Shown here: positions 1 to 7,724 of the stretch, piece by piece
Layout of the letters: every line of letters starts with the position of its first letter
Numbering within the stretch: the first letter of the stretch is position 1
Assembly: GCA_944321455.1 (NCBI GenBank)
Contig: CALULI010000006.1
Location: forward strand, 1-64,000
Length of the DNA stretch: 64,000 bases
Origin: an uncultured Eggerthellaceae bacterium
Lineage (GTDB): Bacteria > Actinomycetota > Coriobacteriia > Coriobacteriales > Eggerthellaceae
Direction: 5' to 3'
Notes under the pieces: model-generated
What the model was told of the DNA's origin: nothing
Database searches by the model: none
Seen by the model: only the letters and a program-made list of their open reading frames with translations
Translations under genes and position numbers: made by a program

Positions 1-27
1 GGAAAATCCAAAAGTTTAGATTTTCCC
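1..27. repeat. Inverted repeat at left edge
   Basis: GGAAAATC and GATTTTCC form an 8-bp perfect stem with a 10-nt loop, with nothing recognisable on its left inside the window. It may be the terminator hairpin of a gene outside the window, although no clear T-run follows. Confidence 0.35.
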
Positions 28-115
28 ACAATGCTTATCTTTTGGTCTTTGGTTCGGAATAGTGTAGTGCTGGCGGTCTATCTCTTGTTTTCGGTTGCTT
101 GCTTCCTTACCGTAC

Positions 116-214
116 ATGAGCATTTGCGGCGGAGAGTATCTTGCTACGTTCATTACCGAACAGGATGGTCAGACGATGTGCATAGACTGCTGGAGCAGGC
201 GCTACGGCGAGTAG
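116..214 (+). CDS. Possible 32-aa cysteine-containing protein
   Basis: A short open frame begins at ATG 116 and encodes a peptide with MSICGGEY near its start and MCIDCWSRRYGE at its end. A CxxC pair and the balanced composition look protein-like, and it could be a small zinc-binding protein or the surviving 3' end of a larger gene (the frame is open back to about 68). No good ribosome-binding site is visible. The longer overlapping frame from 31 to 597 is Arg-rich and is taken as a shadow. Confidence 0.25.
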   Translation: MSICGGEYLATFITEQDGQTMCIDCWSRRYGE

Positions 215-360
215 GCAGAACTGTGCAGCCGCACGTGAAACACAAGCAACACTGCAGATGCGGGAAAGAGGAAAGAGCGCCTTTAACTACGACGTCCGTT
301 GCCAAAAACAGCATTCGATGGTATAAAGTAGATGGTTCTCCGATAGGAGGGCTTCCAAGT

Positions 361-393
361 GCCGGGGACGTTTTCCCCGGCTTTCTTTGTTTT
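361..393 (+). terminator. Intrinsic terminator just ahead of the DUF3800 gene
   Basis: GCCGGGGA (361-368) pairs with TCCCCGGC (374-381) across a 5-nt loop and is followed by TTTCTTTGTTTT. It ends whatever is transcribed through 1-360. It also argues that the downstream gene starts after it (TTG 404) rather than at GTG 359. Confidence 0.75.
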
Positions 394-403
394 AGGGGGC
401 GAA

Positions 404-1075
404 TTGCGCGAGCTCAGCCTGTTCATAGACGAATCCGGGAGCGACAACCTGAGGGACAGGTACTATCTCCTCACGCTCGTGCTCCACGAGCAGGACGAGG
501 ACGTGTCCGAGAGCATTCGCCTGTACGAGCGTTCGCTCGCCGAGAAGGGCCTGCCCGACATCCCGTTCCATGCCTCCCCGCTGCTGAACGGCCATGACAG
601 CTACGAGAACATGGACCCCGCCGACAGGAAGCGTCTCCTCTCGTCGTTCAGAGTCTTCTTCCGCCACATGCCGGTACGCTACACGTGCATCACGCTCAAG
701 ACGAAGGAGCACGGCGACCTCGACGGAGTCACGGCCGCGATGCGCAAGCGCCTCGTCGACTTCCTGTTCGACAAGCTGGCGTACTTCCAGGATTTCGATG
801 CCGTCAAGATCTATTACGACGACGGGCAGAAGTCGGTCGCGCAGGCGATCCACAAGGCCGTCGACTACGCCCTCTCGAAAGACGCGGTGGTCTACAGGCT
901 GGCCTCCTCCTCGGACTACAGGCTCAGCCAGATCGCGGACTACATCTGCACGATGGAACTGACCGCCCTCAAGTACGCCGACAAAGCGTCCACCGCTACC
1001 GATGAGAAGTTCTTCGGCTCGTGGTCCCAGTTCAGGAAGGGCATCCTCAAGGAAGTGCGGGCGAAGAGAATCTAA
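404..1075 (+). CDS. DUF3800-family protein
   Basis: The N-terminus reads LSLFIDESGS, the hallmark acidic motif of DUF3800, whose fold resembles RNase H-like nucleases. Further acidic positions follow (YYDDGQKS mid-protein; IADYICTMELTALKYADK near the C-terminus), and the length (about 223 aa) is usual. I choose the TTG at 404 because AGGGGG (394-399) precedes it and the family motif then sits at the very N-terminus. A GTG at 359 with AGGAGGG upstream would add 15 unrelated residues and read through a terminator hairpin. The gene is visibly GC-richer than its surroundings, suggesting transfer. The family is common in accessory and defence regions; its biochemical role here is not known. Confidence 0.75.
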   Translation: MRELSLFIDESGSDNLRDRYYLLTLVLHEQDEDVSESIRLYERSLAEKGLPDIPFHASPLLNGHDSYENMDPADRKRLLSSFRVFFRHMPVRYTCITLKTKEHGDLDGVTAAMRKRLVDFLFDKLAYFQDFDAVKIYYDDGQKSVAQAIHKAVDYALSKDAVVYRLASSSDYRLSQIADYICTMELTALKYADKASTATDEKFFGSWSQFRKGILKEVRAKRI

Positions 1076-2017
1076 CGCGCGGCGGCTGATTGGATTTCGG
1101 AGCGTTATCGGCAAACCGCTTGTGACAATTGCCCAGGAACGGCAAGCGGCGATTCGAGGATAGCTATAAACAGCCGATTCGCATGAATCGGTCAGTTTCC
1201 AAGCCGCCTGCGACTATTCCCAAGTGCGAATCGGGGAGTCGTAGCGCGCATAATGTCTAGAATCGGAAAATTATGCAACTATCCCCGCCCTCTCGAATCA
1301 ACCTTTGATTCAGAATTGATTCGGACGATACGACGTGAGATAGCACCTTATGGACGATAAGACACGCAACAACACGCCATGCAAGCGTGCAACGATCGAG
1401 TGGGAATAGGACATAGACCTAGGTCAGAGGCTTGTTTTTCCGTCCGTTGTGTCCTTTTGATGACGCTATGTACGGAAAATGCGCATAGCCACTAGCGCAA
1501 AATGGGAATAAATTCCGTACCACAACCCCCGATTTCACACAAATCGGGGGTTTCTTTTTCCCATACGACCTGCGAATCCTTCCTCCGTTTATTCCCAACT
1601 CCCGTACACCGCGAACAGCGCGACAGCCAGCGGACGCGAAAACGGCGTTTCTTGGGGGAATAAAATGTCCCAGTAGGTTGTCCCACTGCCCAAAATGACC
1701 CCGTGAAACTCAAATGAAACTCAGCAGTTGAAATACGGTGGCTTTTTCACGAAACCCCAGGTCAGAAATAGGGAGTAAAACTTTACTCCCCTCGGGGTGC
1801 TTTCAGGGCTTTTTCTGTGGGATTAGCCCGTTTGAACGCAGCCTGGGAAGCTCGGTTTTATTCCCAAACTGCAATCATGTGGAGCGAGCTTCATCACATC
1901 GATAAAAATCACGACTCATTTAGGCATGATTGGGATTAGTCTCCATCACCACATATTTTCCTACAAGCCGAATATTGCGCTTGATTTGTCCTGGCGAAAC
2001 GAACCCTATAATCTAAA
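1076..2017. other. Long stretch without convincing genes
   Basis: No frame here looks like a conserved protein. The stretch holds a structured element ending in a terminator (1398-1556), a perfect palindrome GGGAGTAAA-ac-TTTACTCCC (about 1769-1789), and five copies of a TGGGAATAAA-like word on both strands (1401, 1503, 1588-1597 reverse, 1653-1663, 1856-1866 reverse). The same word recurs at 5895 and 14296. The 73-aa minus-strand frame at 1492-1713 runs through the terminator and is not credible. Confidence 0.5.
1398..1560 (+). ncRNA. Candidate structured RNA, copy A, ending in a terminator
   Basis: The element opens with GAGTGGGAATA. It then has a stem TTTTCCGT (1436-1443) with ACGGAAAA (1472-1479), a conserved block GCG-AGCCAC-AG just after the stem, and a terminator ACCCCC/GGGGGT followed by TTTCTTTTT (1525-1556). 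Copy B at 14293-14455 has the same order and nearly the same length (about 152 against 150 nt from first word to last G). One stem pair changes from C-G to T-A between copies, which supports a real RNA structure. I recognise no known RNA family; it resembles part of the GCAAAGCCAC strand of c-di-GMP-I riboswitches but lacks the rest. Confidence 0.45.
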
Positions 2018-2055
2018 ACGGCCTGCACATGTTTTCATGTGCAGGCCGTCGTTAT
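2016..2055 (-). terminator. Terminator of the first LPXTG gene
   Basis: ACGGCCTGCACATG and CATGTGCAGGCCGT form a 14-bp perfect stem with a short loop just past the stop at 2069. Read on the minus strand it is followed by TTTTAG, fitting a rho-independent terminator. Confidence 0.7.
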
Positions 2056-2068
2056 CTTGAATTCCTAT

Positions 2069-3625
2069 TTAGCGAAGGAGAGAGCTTCTTCGTCTTCCCA
2101 ATAAGGCAATCACGATGGCGGTTGCCGAAGCAATCAACGCCGCAAGCCAGGGAGCGAAATTGATGCTATCTCCTGTCTTAGGTAAGGCATCATCAGTCTG
2201 ACCTTCTTCGGTAGAATTTTCCTTGCCATCTGTTGTACCTGTTGCAGAAATTTCTACTGCTGCTTTAGCGTAACCGCAGACAGAGCATTGCTCGTGCTTA
2301 GAGCCAGCCTCTGTAGCAGTGGCTTCTTTGTCTATTATCCATTCGAAGGAATGTGCGCTGCGGTCAATCTCGGTATCACAATCAGGGCAGAGCTTCCAGT
2401 GCTCGGTTTGGCTGGTCAGCCATGCGCCGGTATGGTCGTGACCGGTTGGCTCGATGATGCCGTAGGTATCGAGGTCAGCAATTTCTGTCTGGCCGCCTGC
2501 ATCTTCATAGTTGCGGTCACAGACGCTGCAGGTGTAGTAGGCAAGCTTGCCTGCTGTGGTGCACGTGGGGTCAACCTGCTTTGTGGCGGACATCGCGTGC
2601 GTGTGCGGGGCGCTGCGGAAGTATAGATAATAAGTGCCCCCGTGGTAGGTGTACGGAGTGGCGTTTGTGGTTTGTGACAAAGGCGCGTCATCAATGAGGG
2701 TTGCATTATCTCGATCTGAGCCGACAAATACGTCTATAAGGCCACCCGCGGCAGGCTCAATGGTGAATGTTCCGGCTGCGCCAATCGAGGCAGTTGCTCC
2801 TATGGCAGTGACATCAGAATTACCCTTGATAGACAGGTTGCCCGTAGCCCAAACCCCCCAGTCTGCAGAGGACGTGCTAGCAACAGTGCTATCGGTAATA
2901 ACGATATCGCCACTAGCAAGCAGGGGATAGAAGCCGGAAGCACGAACGGTTGAATTGGAGATATTGATTGGTCCAAAACCCCAGATGGGATTACCGTTGT
3001 TGTTTGCGGTTGATGTTGCCGTGAGGGTGCTGCCTTCAGTAACCGAGAGGCTGCCAGGGGCATTATCGTCAGAGCCATACAAAACACCGTAATACGTACC
3101 GGTTGCGGTAAGTGAACCACCGCCCGTGATAAGAAGGTCACCATAGAGCTGCACAGCACCATCATTCGCGCATGTCACTGTGAGCGTGGCTCCATCTATG
3201 GTGATATTGGCTTGTGAGACCAAAGGAGCACCAGACCCCTCAGAAAGGGCAAGGCTACCATCGCCAGAAAACGTTATGTCTGAGTTTGCGGCGGCGTAGA
3301 CTCCATTAGCGGTTGTGATGCTATTCTCGCCAACAAGCTCAATGGTGAGGTCCATGTTGGCGGGAAGCTCTATGCCTCTGCTCTGCAAATTGGCAGTTTT
3401 GATTTGAGCGTTCGTTAATGTAAGCGTATTGGAATCCGGGTCATACGTAGCGGTGCCAGTTCCGCATGTAACCGTATTGTCTTGGGCAGCAATAATGTTT
3501 TCACCATTAACCCATAGCTCACCTTCAGGGATTGCAAACGCCACCTGCGGAAGCGCTAACAACAATGCGGCAGCAGCAACCAAACCAGCTAGCCACTGCA
3601 TGCCTTCTTTTAGTCTTACTTTCAT
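2069..3625 (-). CDS. LPXTG-anchored surface protein with carbohydrate-binding-like domain
   Basis: About 518 aa. A signal peptide (K/R-rich start, LAGLVAAAALLLALP core, cleavage near AFA) leads into a long repetitive region of short beta-rich units such as NITIDGATLTV and DIVITDSTVAS. This pattern is typical of right-handed beta-helix or Cthe_2159-like carbohydrate-binding modules. It is followed by Cys-pair segments (CSVCD, CPDCD, CSVCGY), then a sortase signal LPKTGD, a membrane helix and an RRR tail. I start at ATG 3625, where GAAGGG lies upstream and the signal peptide is cleanly N-terminal; an in-frame start at 3658 would add 11 residues. The protein is likely wall-anchored and exposed to host or plant glycans. 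It is related in plan to the surface proteins at 14500 and 16061. Confidence 0.8.
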   Translation of the reverse strand: MKVRLKEGMQWLAGLVAAAALLLALPQVAFAIPEGELWVNGENIIAAQDNTVTCGTGTATYDPDSNTLTLTNAQIKTANLQSRGIELPANMDLTIELVGENSITTANGVYAAANSDITFSGDGSLALSEGSGAPLVSQANITIDGATLTVTCANDGAVQLYGDLLITGGGSLTATGTYYGVLYGSDDNAPGSLSVTEGSTLTATSTANNNGNPIWGFGPINISNSTVRASGFYPLLASGDIVITDSTVASTSSADWGVWATGNLSIKGNSDVTAIGATASIGAAGTFTIEPAAGGLIDVFVGSDRDNATLIDDAPLSQTTNATPYTYHGGTYYLYFRSAPHTHAMSATKQVDPTCTTAGKLAYYTCSVCDRNYEDAGGQTEIADLDTYGIIEPTGHDHTGAWLTSQTEHWKLCPDCDTEIDRSAHSFEWIIDKEATATEAGSKHEQCSVCGYAKAAVEISATGTTDGKENSTEEGQTDDALPKTGDSINFAPWLAALIASATAIVIALLGRRRSSLLR

Positions 3626-3673
3626 TTTTGGCCCTTCAATTTGCCGATTACAAAACACTTTTGCGTGGTTGCT

Positions 3674-3701
3674 ATTCTACACCATAAGGCAAGGCTGGCA
3701 A
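3674..3701 (-). promoter_or_regulatory. Predicted promoter for the surface protein
   Basis: On the minus strand TTGCCA (3696-3701) and TAGAAT (3674-3679) are separated by 16 bp and lie about 50 bp upstream of the chosen start. Predicted by pattern only. Confidence 0.4.
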
Positions 3702-3719
3702 ATCAATCGCGCTGCTTAA

Positions 3720-3965
3720 TTACTGATTCTCTTCTTCACCGCGGAACACGGCAACTACTTTCAATTCTTCAAAGCTGCGAACCTTAACCGATGTCTCGGT
3801 ATTCACTTTTTCAGACAGATTACCGCCGTACAACGAAAGAACCGAGTCAAACAAATCTCCCTCAAGTTCAATGCCTCGTTCTTGGACGAAATCCATTAGC
3901 GCATCATACGCAGCAAACAGTGGGTTTTCTGGTTCTGTTCCGCCCGAGTTAGCTCCACCCACTTC
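3720..3965 (-). pseudogene. C-terminal remnant of an unknown gene
   Basis: The last ~75 residues of this minus-strand frame (from about PENPLFAAYDALMDFVQERG to the stop) look like a genuine folded, acidic protein tail. The N-terminal part of the open frame (3966-4241) is antisense to the IS3 scrap and the ATPase remnant and is not protein-like. I therefore read it as the 3' end of a gene cut off by the insertion or rearrangement marked by the neighbouring transposase fragment. Family not recognised. Confidence 0.35.
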
Positions 3966-3970
3966 TGTTC

Positions 3971-4027
3971 GTAAACTGTCATGACAATGCCGTGGCTGAA
4001 TCGATTTTTGCCACACTGAAAACGAAT
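3971..4027 (+). mobile_element. IS3-family transposase scrap
   Basis: The frame reads CHDNAVAESIFATLKTN, matching the conserved region around the catalytic Glu of IS3-type OrfB integrases (usual form WDNAVAESFFATLK). A TAG stop precedes it by a few codons and the similarity stops after about 18 residues. It is a relic and marks a rearrangement point between the gene remnants on either side. Confidence 0.7.
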
Positions 4028-5299
4028 ACAGCAAACTCATCGACCCGAGCGACATTGCAAGGGATGCCGCGGATTTCGGAAGAAGCGATTCCGCTGACGA
4101 CCTCGCATTCATATCGTCCTGGTCAGATGCACTGCCCACTCCTCTCATGAAATACGTCTCCTGGTTCTCGACGCAGGGAAATAATACGAAAAAGGACAAC
4201 TTCAAAATATCCGAAAGCCCCACTCTCCCAGTTCCCAGCAAGACGCTGCACGAAGAGGCAAAACGAATAAACGCCCTCGCCGAAAAAAACAGTCTCAGAC
4301 TGGCCTCGCTCCGTCGTCTCTCACTACTTGGACGAAGATGATTCCAAGCAGCTAGTCAGCCTCTTAAGAAAACTGAGCGCAGCCACTTTTGACGACGCCC
4401 TTGCAAAATTCGTTAATAGTGAATCAGCCGTGCGAGCAAACAGCATCCTGGCCAAACTAAAAGCTTCTATCGATAGAAAATCTGGAACCGTTTCAAAACC
4501 TAGCTCAACAGGATTCTTGGAATTCGTAGCAAAACGTATTGAACTAAAAGGTCGCCTCGATAGAATCGCAGCAACTATCGCGCCAGCTGTTTTATCGGAA
4601 AGCACTTACCTCGGAACATTAGAGGACAAAGGGGAACTTCGCCTTGTCTCCCAAAAGAGATTCCTTTGCAAAGACTCTAGAACCGATGAGTTCTTAATAG
4701 GAATTAGCAAGCTTAAAGCTTGGAAGGCCGCCTTTGAAAGAGTCGCTGAATCCATCTGGGCTGACAATCTTCCTCATGAGATAGCAATGCTTTGCACTGA
4801 ATCGCAGCAGTCGAGCGTGTCGTCTGCCAACGATTTTATCGGAACGTCAAGATTTGTGACGTTCTCCGATGGGAAAACAAAATACGAGCCCTCTGACGGG
4901 GAGAAGGGCATCCTGGTGATCGAGAGGAAGTTACGGGAGGATGCCGATGTATATCTGCTAGACGAGCCGGAACTCGGCATGAGCAACCTTTATGTTGACA
5001 AGGTGATACGTACGTGAGTCCAGGAATTGGCTGCAGAGGGTCATACCGTCGTTGTTTCTACCCACAATGCGAACCTCGCCGTCAGGACTTTGCCCTATCT
5101 GTCCCTATATAGAGAACATGTTGATGGGCTTACGTTTAAGACCTACATAGGAAACCCGTTTGTCAACAAGTTAGTCAGTATAGAAGACCCACTCGACGAA
5201 AAGGAGTGGAGTTTCGTCAGCATGACGACTCTTGAAGGCGGACCAGAAGCCTTTTACGATCGAGAGACAATTTACGAGGCAGGCATACATGATAATTAA
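4021..5299 (+). pseudogene. Broken AAA/ABC-class ATPase, C-terminal part
   Basis: Three stretches appear to belong to one protein. They are 4021-4310 in one frame, 4311-5017 in the next frame (…SHYLDEDDSKQLVSLLRK…), and 5018-5299 continuing in that second frame after a TGA at 5015-5017. The end carries a Walker-B/D-loop YLLDEPELGMSN (about 4950-4985) and the switch histidine STHNANLAVRT (about 5058-5090), as in large SMC-like ATPases of defence loci. The N-terminal half with Walker A is missing, replaced by an IS3 scrap. A missing 5' end, one frameshift and one in-frame stop all point to decay. A separate start at TTG 5027 would only give a fragment. Confidence 0.7.
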
Positions 5300-5594
5300 G
5301 ATGACCGTAATCAAACTAGAAGATGGCTCTGATGCATTTCGGCTCAAAAGCGAGAACCCAATCGACCTGGTCGTCACAAATGATTCGGGAACTGAGCAGA
5401 TTCAAAAGATGTTTGTCCTTCTTCTAGGCATGCTGAGAAGCGACAATGTTGAAATCGAGTTCGAAAAGACCGAAGACTACGGAAACGCAATGTATGAGGA
5501 TGTATGCAAGGAGTACGTCAATGCGCTCAATTCCGAACTCAAAGAAGCTCGCGAGGCTCTACTTCAGGAAGGATACACTATCAACAGTCAATAG
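5289..5594 (+). CDS. Small protein co-transcribed with the broken ATPase
   Basis: Encodes 101 acidic, helix-rich residues (MIIKMTVIKLEDGSDAF at the N-terminus; VCKEYVNALNSELKEAREALL near the C-terminus). ATG 5289 overlaps the ATPase stop (5297-5299), so the two were translationally coupled. A second ATG at 5301 is possible. I do not recognise the family. With its ATPase partner broken it is probably without function. Confidence 0.55.
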   Translation: MIIKMTVIKLEDGSDAFRLKSENPIDLVVTNDSGTEQIQKMFVLLLGMLRSDNVEIEFEKTEDYGNAMYEDVCKEYVNALNSELKEAREALLQEGYTINSQ

Positions 5595-5834
5595 AAATGA
5601 AATCGCAACTGGTCGGCTGCCACAACTGGAATCATCTTCTCGCACCTCTCGCTAGAGAGAATGCTATTGTGCGTAATCGAGATGCATACCGATTGACGAC
5701 AGGAGGTCAGAAGCCCCATCAAACAACGCGTGACCCAGCGTGACCCAGGAAAATGACTTGGATGACCCGAAAAACCGTGACCCAGATTTGACCCAGCGAT
5801 TTCTCTCGGATTTTTGATAATGGGTGTCATTTCG

Positions 5835-5864
5835 ACAAACTGGAACAAACTGCAACAAATTGGA
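5835..5864. repeat. Tandem 10-bp repeat
   Basis: Three head-to-tail copies of ACAAACTGGA-like units; a looser fourth word (ACAAACG) follows at 5875. Confidence 0.6.
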
Positions 5865-6017
5865 GAGACTGAGACAAACGATTTAACTATTGAGTGGGAA
5901 TAAAATAGCCTAAAACTGTATTACTTATCATTAGTGCCCTAGAATCTTTCTGGGGCATATTTGTATCAATTAATTACATATAGCCAGCAGCAAACCACCA
6001 GTTCATTTGAATATTTA

Positions 6018-6054
6018 CACATCATATATACGCGAAAATCGTATATATGATGTG
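6018..6054. repeat. 15-bp perfect inverted repeat
   Basis: CACATCATATATACG (6018-6032) and its exact reverse complement (6040-6054) flank a 7-nt A-rich centre. No T-run follows, so a terminator is unlikely. A protein-binding palindrome or recombination-related site fits better. Confidence 0.7.
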
Positions 6055-6113
6055 CTACTTGAGCCAAAGAAGAGACACCGATCAGCATCTTTTTTGATAA
6101 AAAGCCAATGTCA

Positions 6114-6137
6114 ATTGGTACCCATTTGATACCCATT
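6114..6137. repeat. Left copy of island-flanking inverted repeat
   Basis: ATTGGTACCCATTTGATACC plus CATT matches, in inverted orientation and with one inserted base, the segment at 14186-14210 on the far side of the hsd locus. A further GGTACCCA lies at 6148-6155. Confidence 0.6.
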
Positions 6138-6247
6138 GAATCCATCTGGTACCCAACTTAAATCTTTAACTGGGATTTTAATTATTGTTGCATCCATTAA
6201 TCTGAACCGTTTAAAGCATGAATAAAATTTAAGTTTCAAGTCATTCC

Positions 6248-7684
6248 ATGTATTCCGTTTCCGATGGGTCGCACTATGAGAAGAGAATCGATGCCAAAGG
6301 TCGCGTGCTGAGCGACGAGTGCATCGAAGACGAGATACCGTTCGAAGTGCCCGCAGGATGGGAGTGGGTGCGTATGAGGACGGTATTGAGAAAACTTACC
6401 GACGGTTCCCATAATCCACCTCCAAAGCAAGATGCTGGCTATCCGGTAATTAGCGCTATCAACATCAAGAATAGAAGAGTCGATTTAGACTTAACGATTC
6501 GCTATTGCGATGAGGAAGGTTTTGCAAAAGAGAATCCCCGTACTGACATTTGCTCCGGCGACATAATCTTGGGAATCATTGGTGGCTCTATCGGCAACGT
6601 CGGCATTTTCACCTCTGAGAAAAAGGTAATTGCTCAGCGCAGCGTTGCTGTGATCGATTCTTTCAACTGTAATGATTATCTTTCGTATGCCCTTGAGTCG
6701 CCATTGTTCTTTGGTTACTACAAAGATGCATCTGGTACCGCGCAGGGCGGAATATATCTTGGTTTGTTGGGGGAAATGTTTCTTCCTTTCCCACCGCTTG
6801 CCGAACAGCACCGTATTGCTGAGCGGGTTGAAGAACTCATGCCTCTTGTTGACGAGTACGGTGCGCTCGAAAAAGCTCGCAAGGCGCTCGACTCAGAGCT
6901 TCCCGAGCGCCTGTGCAAGTCGGTTCTGCGGCAGGCGGTCCAAGGACAGCTCGTACCGCAGGACCCCTCGGACGAGCCCGCCTCGGTTCTGCTAGAACGC
7001 ATCCGCGAGGAGCGGACAAAGCTCGTCGCCGAGAAGAAGGCAAAATTTCCCAAAGGCGGCGAGTCGGTTATCTACCGTGCTTCCGATGGTGGCTACTATG
7101 AGAAGCGCATTGATGCCAAGGGATGCTTGCTGAGCGAAGAGTGCATCGACGACGAGATACCGTTCGAGATCCCGGAGAGTTGGGAGTGGGCGAGGCTTGG
7201 CAATCTCCTATCTGTCGTTAGCGATGGAACGCACAAGACACCTGATTACAAGGACGAAGGTGTCTTGTTTCTCTCTGTGCAGAATATTTCAAAAGGCTAT
7301 TTTGATTTGGATAAAGTCAAATACATAAGCCAGGAGACGCATGCGGAATTATGCAAACGAGTGAAACCTCAAAATGGAGACATCCTTTTATGCAGAATCG
7401 GCACATTAGGAAAGCCTATCATCGTTAATGTTGACTACGAGTTCAGCATCTTCGTTAGCTTGGGTCTTCTTAGGCCAATTAAGCATGAACTTGCTGAATG
7501 GATTGTTGCTTGCATCGACTCGCCGCTAGGTCTCGATTGGATAGAAGCGATTAAGGTTGGTGGAGGAACTCATACCTTTAAAATCAATCTTGGTGATATT
7601 CCTTTATTCTTGATTCCCGTTGCACCCCTCGCTGAACAACAGCGAATCGTAGATCGTTACAACCAGCTATCTATGCTGTTATAG
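6248..7684 (+). CDS. Silent HsdS specificity cassette (5'-truncated)
   Basis: 478 codons holding two target-recognition domains, each introduced by the same module (SDGxxYEKRIDAKG, then an EIPFE(V/I)P and WEW motif) and closed by PLAEQxRI. The central spacer carries EELMPLVDEYGALEKARKAL and VQGQLVPQDPSDEPAS. Compared with the expressed copy at 8515-10107 it lacks the first ~50 residues (MKAKDLKNSILQMAVQGKLV…) and begins exactly where the inverted repeat begins. ATG 6248 has no ribosome-binding site, so it is probably not expressed in this orientation. It serves as a donor of alternative DNA-recognition domains. It faces the expressed hsdS with the recombinase gene in between. Confidence 0.85.
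   Translation: MYSVSDGSHYEKRIDAKGRVLSDECIEDEIPFEVPAGWEWVRMRTVLRKLTDGSHNPPPKQDAGYPVISAINIKNRRVDLDLTIRYCDEEGFAKENPRTDICSGDIILGIIGGSIGNVGIFTSEKKVIAQRSVAVIDSFNCNDYLSYALESPLFFGYYKDASGTAQGGIYLGLLGEMFLPFPPLAEQHRIAERVEELMPLVDEYGALEKARKALDSELPERLCKSVLRQAVQGQLVPQDPSDEPASVLLERIREERTKLVAEKKAKFPKGGESVIYRASDGGYYEKRIDAKGCLLSEECIDDEIPFEIPESWEWARLGNLLSVVSDGTHKTPDYKDEGVLFLSVQNISKGYFDLDKVKYISQETHAELCKRVKPQNGDILLCRIGTLGKPIIVNVDYEFSIFVSLGLLRPIKHELAEWIVACIDSPLGLDWIEAIKVGGGTHTFKINLGDIPLFLIPVAPLAEQQRIVDRYNQLSMLL
6259..6283 (+). repeat. Inverted repeat IR1, left copy
   Basis: A 25-bp exact match (TTCCGATGGG…ATGAGAAG) to the reverse strand at 9898-9922. It lies at the start of the first recognition domain in both hsdS copies; weaker identity continues for about 90 bp. 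Confidence 0.9.
6961..7107 (+). repeat. Inverted repeat IR2, left copy
   Basis: Two exact blocks, 6961-7026 (66 bp) and 7070-7107 (38 bp), match the reverse strand at 9122-9187 and 9041-9078. The 43 bp between them differ at only a few positions. The repeat covers the spacer between the two recognition domains and the start of the second. Confidence 0.92.
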
Positions 7685-7724
7685 TAAGCAGCATAATCCT
7701 TCATGTTGGACGAAAGGGGTCAAT

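Larger units (their letters stand above)
5595..6258. other. AT-rich repeat-bearing spacer left of the hsd locus
   Basis: No gene is visible. The stretch holds five TGACCC(A/G) words (starts 5731, 5741, 5763, 5778, 5789) and a 10-bp tandem ACAAACTGGA/ACAAACTGCA/ACAAATTGGA (5835-5864). It also has another TGGGAATAAA word (5895), a 15-bp perfect hairpin (6018-6054) and a TACCCA repeat cluster (6114-6155). Overlapping frames of 60-86 aa on both strands are not credible proteins. Confidence 0.5.

Noticed and set aside
31-597. 188-aa plus-strand open frame
   Set aside because: Arg-rich, overlaps a terminator and the DUF3800 start, no family resemblance; a frame shadow.
392-1114. 240-aa minus-strand frame opposite DUF3800
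   Set aside because: Antisense to a recognisable gene, composition typical of a GC-rich shadow.
1492-1713. 73-aa minus-strand frame
   Set aside because: Crosses a clear terminator hairpin and has no family signal.
5731-5864. CRISPR-like array
   Set aside because: Units are only 6-10 bp with irregular spacing and no cas genes are near.
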